Assembly: GCA_902492545.1 (NCBI GenBank)
Contig: CABULX010000022.1
Span: 1 to 22,052, forward strand
Source: an uncultured Collinsella sp.
GTDB taxonomy: Bacteria; Actinomycetota; Coriobacteriia; Coriobacteriales; Coriobacteriaceae
Direction: 5' to 3'
Length of the DNA: 22,052 bases
Part shown: positions 19,316 to 22,052 of the stretch, piece by piece
Numbering within the stretch: the first letter of the stretch is position 1
Layout of the letters: each line of letters starts with the position of its first letter
Notes under the pieces: generated by a model
Database searches by the model: none
The model's input: only the letters and a program-made list of their open reading frames with translations
Told to the model about the DNA's origin: nothing
Position numbers and translations under genes: made by a program

Positions 19316-21904
19316 TTGAAGCTCATCATCGCCGAGAAAAACGACGCCGCGCGTCAGATCGCCGAGCGGCTGTCCACGGGTAAGCCTAAAAAGGACAAGG
19401 TGTACAACACCGCCATCTACCGTTTTGAGTGGAAGGGCGAGGAGTGCGTGACCATCGGCCTTGCCGGTCACATCCTTGCGCCCGATTTTTGCGACAGCGT
19501 GCTGTTCGATAAAAAGCTGGGTTGGTATTCGGTGACCGAGGACGGTGAGATGTTGCCGGCCGATATGCCCGATGGCCTGGCGCGTCCGCCCTATGACACC
19601 AAGCGTAAGCCGTTCCTTGCCGATGGCATCTCCATCAAGGGTTGGAAGCTCGAGAGCCTGCCTTACCTCACCTGGGCGCCCGTCATTAAGCTGCCGGCCG
19701 AGAAGGAGCTCATTCGCTCGCTCAAGAACCTTGCCAAGAAGTCTGACAGCGTCATCATCGCCACGGACTTCGACCGCGAGGGCGAGCTGATCGGCTCGGA
19801 CGCTCTCAACAAGGTGCGCGAGGTTGCGCCGGACTTGCCGGTTGCCCGCGCCCAATACTCTTCGTTTACCAAGGCCGAGATTACGCACGCCTTCGATAAT
19901 CTCGTCTCGCTCGACCAGAATCTGGCCGACGCCGGCGAGAGTCGCCAACACATCGACCTCATTTGGGGCGCGGTGCTCACGCGTTACCTGACGCTCGCCA
20001 AGTTTGGCGGCTTTGGTAACGTGCGCTCCGCCGGCCGCGTGCAGACGCCGACGCTCGCCCTGGTGGTCGAGCGCGAGCGCGAGCGCATGGCGTTTGTGCC
20101 CGAGGACTATTGGCAGATTCGCGGCATGGGTGCCGCGCAGGGCGCTGCCGAGGACGACCGCTTTAAGATCGCGCACAAGACGGCGCGTTTTACCGACAAG
20201 GATGCTGCCGAGACGGCGTACGGCCATGTCGACGGCGTTACGACGGCAACCGTCGCCGCGGTGACCAAACGCTCGCGCAAGCAGCAGCCGCCCACGCCGT
20301 TTGCGACCACCTCGCTGCAGGCTGCCGCCGCGGCCGAGGGCATCTCGCCTGCGCGTACGATGCGCATCGCCGAGTCCCTCTACATGGCCGGTCTCATCAG
20401 CTACCCGCGTGTCGACAATACCGTGTACCCTGCGACGCTCGATCTGGGCGCCGTGGTGAGCGACCTGGCAAAGATCAACCCGGCGCTGGCGCCCGTGTGC
20501 AAAAAGGTGCTTGCCGGTCCTATGAAGCCCACGCGCGGCAAGGTCGAGACCACCGACCACCCGCCTATCTATCCCACGGGCGAGGGTGATCCGTCCACGC
20601 TCGACGGCGGCCAGCGCAAGCTCTACGACCTCATCGCCCGTCGCTTCCTGGCAACGCTTATGGGTCCCGCGACCATCGAGAACACCAAGCTCGAGCTCGA
20701 CGTCAACGGCGAGCCGTTCGTGGCCTCGGGCGACGTGCTCGTGACCCCTGGCTTCCGCGAGGCCTATCCGTACGGCCTTAAGCGCGACGAGCAGATGCCG
20801 CCGCTGGAGCAGGGCGATACGGTCGACGTGTTCGACATTAAGCTCGAGGCCAAGCAGACCGAGCCGCCCGCGCGCTATAGCCAGGGCAAGCTCGTTCAGG
20901 AGATGGAAAAGCGCGGCCTGGGTACCAAGTCCACGCGCGCGAGCATCATCGAGCGTCTGTACGCCGTGCGCTATCTCAAAAATGATCCCGTTGAGCCGAG
21001 CCAGCTGGGCATCGCCATCATTGACGCGCTGACGCAGTTTGCCCCGCGCATCACGAGCCCCGATATGACCAGCGAGCTCGATGGCGATATGACCCGTGTG
21101 GAGCGCGGCGAGGATACCGAAGAGCATGTCGTGACGCACTCGCGCGCGCTGCTGGCTGGCGTGCTCGACGAGCTGCTCAAGCACACGCAGGAGCTGGGCG
21201 ACGCCATCAGCGACGCCGTTACGGCCGATGCACGCGTGGGCGCCTGCCCCAAGTGCGGCAAGGACCTGGTTATGAAGACGAGTGCCAAGACCCGCGGCAG
21301 CTTTATCGGCTGCATGGGCTGGCCCGACTGCGACGTGACCTATCCGGTGCCGAGCGGCGTCAAGGTGAGCCCGCTCGAGGGTGAGGCGGCCGTGTGCCCC
21401 GAGTGCGGCGCGCCGCGCATTAAGTGCCAGCCGTTCCGCCAGAAGGCCTTCGAGATTTGCGTGAACCCCACGTGCCCCACCAACTACGAGCCCGACCTTA
21501 AGGTGGGCGAGTGCAAGGTGTGCGCCGAGGCGGGACGCCATGGCGACCTAATCGCGCACAAGAGCGAAAAGAGCGGCAAGCGCTTTATCCGCTGCACCAA
21601 CTACGACGACTGCGGCGTGAGCTATCCACTGCCGGCGCGCGGTAAGCTCGAGGCGACGGGCGAGACCTGCCCCGAGTGCGGCGCCCCCATCGTGGTGGTC
21701 AACACGGCGCGCGGCCCGTGGCGTATCTGCGTGAACATGGATTGCCCGACCAAGGAGAAGAAACCCGCCCGCGGCCGCAAGACTGCGACCAAGGCGAGCA
21801 CGGCGAAGAAGACCGCGGCAGCCAAGAAGACCACTAAAAAGACGACGGCCAAAAAGACGACGGCCAAGAAGTCGACTACCAAAAAGACCGCTGCCGACAA
21901 GTAG
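19316..21904 (+). CDS. Type IA DNA topoisomerase, archaeal-like topoisomerase I
   Basis: This enzyme relaxes negatively supercoiled DNA. The TOPRIM domain starts MKLIIAEKNDAAR (E7) with DFDREGE at 151-157. The catalytic tyrosine is Y363 in ISYPRVDNTVYP. After residue about 640 come four Cys-Cys zinc modules (CPKCGK, CPECGA, CKVC and CPECGA types, each closing with CxxC- or CP-type pairs). The last 50 residues are a Lys/Ala/Thr-rich tail resembling histone H1. Most bacterial TopA begins differently; MKLIIAEKNDAAR is closer to the archaeal type, and some Actinobacteria/Coriobacteria carry it. The start is TTG at 19316, seven bases after TAGGAGCC. It lies 54 bases after hypB and may be in the same transcript. 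The 862-residue length is typical for TopA with zinc fingers. Confidence 0.9.
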   Translation: MKLIIAEKNDAARQIAERLSTGKPKKDKVYNTAIYRFEWKGEECVTIGLAGHILAPDFCDSVLFDKKLGWYSVTEDGEMLPADMPDGLARPPYDTKRKPFLADGISIKGWKLESLPYLTWAPVIKLPAEKELIRSLKNLAKKSDSVIIATDFDREGELIGSDALNKVREVAPDLPVARAQYSSFTKAEITHAFDNLVSLDQNLADAGESRQHIDLIWGAVLTRYLTLAKFGGFGNVRSAGRVQTPTLALVVERERERMAFVPEDYWQIRGMGAAQGAAEDDRFKIAHKTARFTDKDAAETAYGHVDGVTTATVAAVTKRSRKQQPPTPFATTSLQAAAAAEGISPARTMRIAESLYMAGLISYPRVDNTVYPATLDLGAVVSDLAKINPALAPVCKKVLAGPMKPTRGKVETTDHPPIYPTGEGDPSTLDGGQRKLYDLIARRFLATLMGPATIENTKLELDVNGEPFVASGDVLVTPGFREAYPYGLKRDEQMPPLEQGDTVDVFDIKLEAKQTEPPARYSQGKLVQEMEKRGLGTKSTRASIIERLYAVRYLKNDPVEPSQLGIAIIDALTQFAPRITSPDMTSELDGDMTRVERGEDTEEHVVTHSRALLAGVLDELLKHTQELGDAISDAVTADARVGACPKCGKDLVMKTSAKTRGSFIGCMGWPDCDVTYPVPSGVKVSPLEGEAAVCPECGAPRIKCQPFRQKAFEICVNPTCPTNYEPDLKVGECKVCAEAGRHGDLIAHKSEKSGKRFIRCTNYDDCGVSYPLPARGKLEATGETCPECGAPIVVVNTARGPWRICVNMDCPTKEKKPARGRKTATKASTAKKTAAAKKTTKKTTAKKTTAKKSTTKKTAADK

Positions 21905-21935
21905 CCGCACGGTCGAAACATCACCTAAAACAAAA

Positions 21936-21971
21936 ACGAGCGAGGACCTCAAAATCCTCGCTCGTTTTTTT
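21936..21971 (+). terminator. Intrinsic terminator of the topoisomerase gene
   Basis: An 11-bp perfect stem ACGAGCGAGGA/TCCTCGCTCGT with an eight-base loop is followed by a seven-T run. It lies 31 bases after the topoisomerase stop and could end the tat-hyp-topoisomerase transcript. A-rich sequence upstream would let it work on the minus strand too. Confidence 0.93.
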
Positions 21972-21973
21972 AT

Positions 21974-22031
21974 CCGGCAGTTAGGAACGTTCCTTTTCTG
22001 CCGGCAGTTTAGGAACGTCCCTAACTGCCGG
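21974..22031. repeat. Tandem hairpin repeat with GGAACG loop at the window edge
   Basis: Two adjacent units overlap by four bases. Unit one pairs CCGGCAG (21974-21980) with CTGCCGG (21998-22004). Unit two pairs CCGGCAGTT (22001-22009) with AACTGCCGG (22023-22031). Both loops contain AGGAACGT(T/C)CC. A further GGGAACG follows at 22035. The layout recalls the hairpin repeats at 10673 and 11720 but with a different loop. Confidence 0.75.
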
Positions 22032-22052
22032 CTCGGGAACGACAAAGCGCTA

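Noticed and set aside
18335..21541. Antisense open frame of 1068 codons opposite hypB and the topoisomerase
   Set aside because: It is the shadow of GC-rich coding DNA. The translation is rich in Arg, Ala, His and Leu with no recognisable domain, while the opposite strand encodes clear families.
1..22052. CRISPR array, prophage, toxin-antitoxin or defence system
   Set aside because: No regularly spaced direct repeats, phage genes or defence-family proteins were found. Apart from the IS, all larger genes belong to recognisable metabolic or housekeeping families.

Overview
The window is about 22 kb of high-GC bacterial chromosome with tightly packed genes. It looks like a human-gut Coriobacteriia, most likely Collinsella or a close relative. 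The pointers are a GC-rich actinobacterial codon style, strong Shine-Dalgarno sites, a lactose/cellobiose-type PTS, a Rv3722c-like aspartate aminotransferase, and a type IA topoisomerase with a lysine/alanine/threonine tail. The assignment is an inference from gene content; no 16S or other marker is present.

Layout. Bases 1-1464 are a complete IS3-family (IS150-group) insertion sequence with terminal inverted repeats and an A7 slippery site for -1 frameshifting. Its right end abuts half of an interspersed hairpin repeat. Next is pcrA/uvrD (1630-4530), followed by a large inverted repeat that encloses a terminator. Bases 4813-10522 form a carbohydrate locus: gntR-manA on the minus strand, diverging from a GH1 6-phospho-glycosidase and the three PTS subunits EIIC, EIIB and EIIA. 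A ROK sugar kinase follows at 10764-11717. The set GntR/UTRA + ManA + GH1 + EIIB/EIIA/EIIC + ROK kinase matches, gene class for gene class, the Bacillus subtilis glucomannan (gmu) operon without its secreted mannanase. I therefore suggest uptake and catabolism of beta-linked manno- or gluco-manno-oligosaccharides.

Bases 11884-14433 hold a manganese-dependent pyrophosphatase and an NhaA sodium/proton antiporter. The nhaA gene has an intrinsic terminator just upstream of its start codon, suggesting leader attenuation. A small uncharacterised protein (14552-14806, minus) converges on nhaA and shares a bidirectional terminator with it. Then come an aspartate aminotransferase, a stand-alone STAS protein, and a closely packed run tatA-tatC-hypA-hypB-topoisomerase. 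This run combines Tat export with nickel insertion into hydrogenase or another nickel enzyme. The topoisomerase is archaeal-like, with four cysteine zinc modules and a histone-H1-like tail.

The most unusual non-coding signal is a family of intergenic hairpins. Several have a similar loop (GGG-T/A-CAGGTTT type) on unrelated but self-complementary stems (10673-10705, 11720-11748). One copy appears cut by the IS (1465-1488). A related family with GGAACG loops lies at the right edge (21974-22031). I saw no rRNA, tRNA, CRISPR array or prophage.
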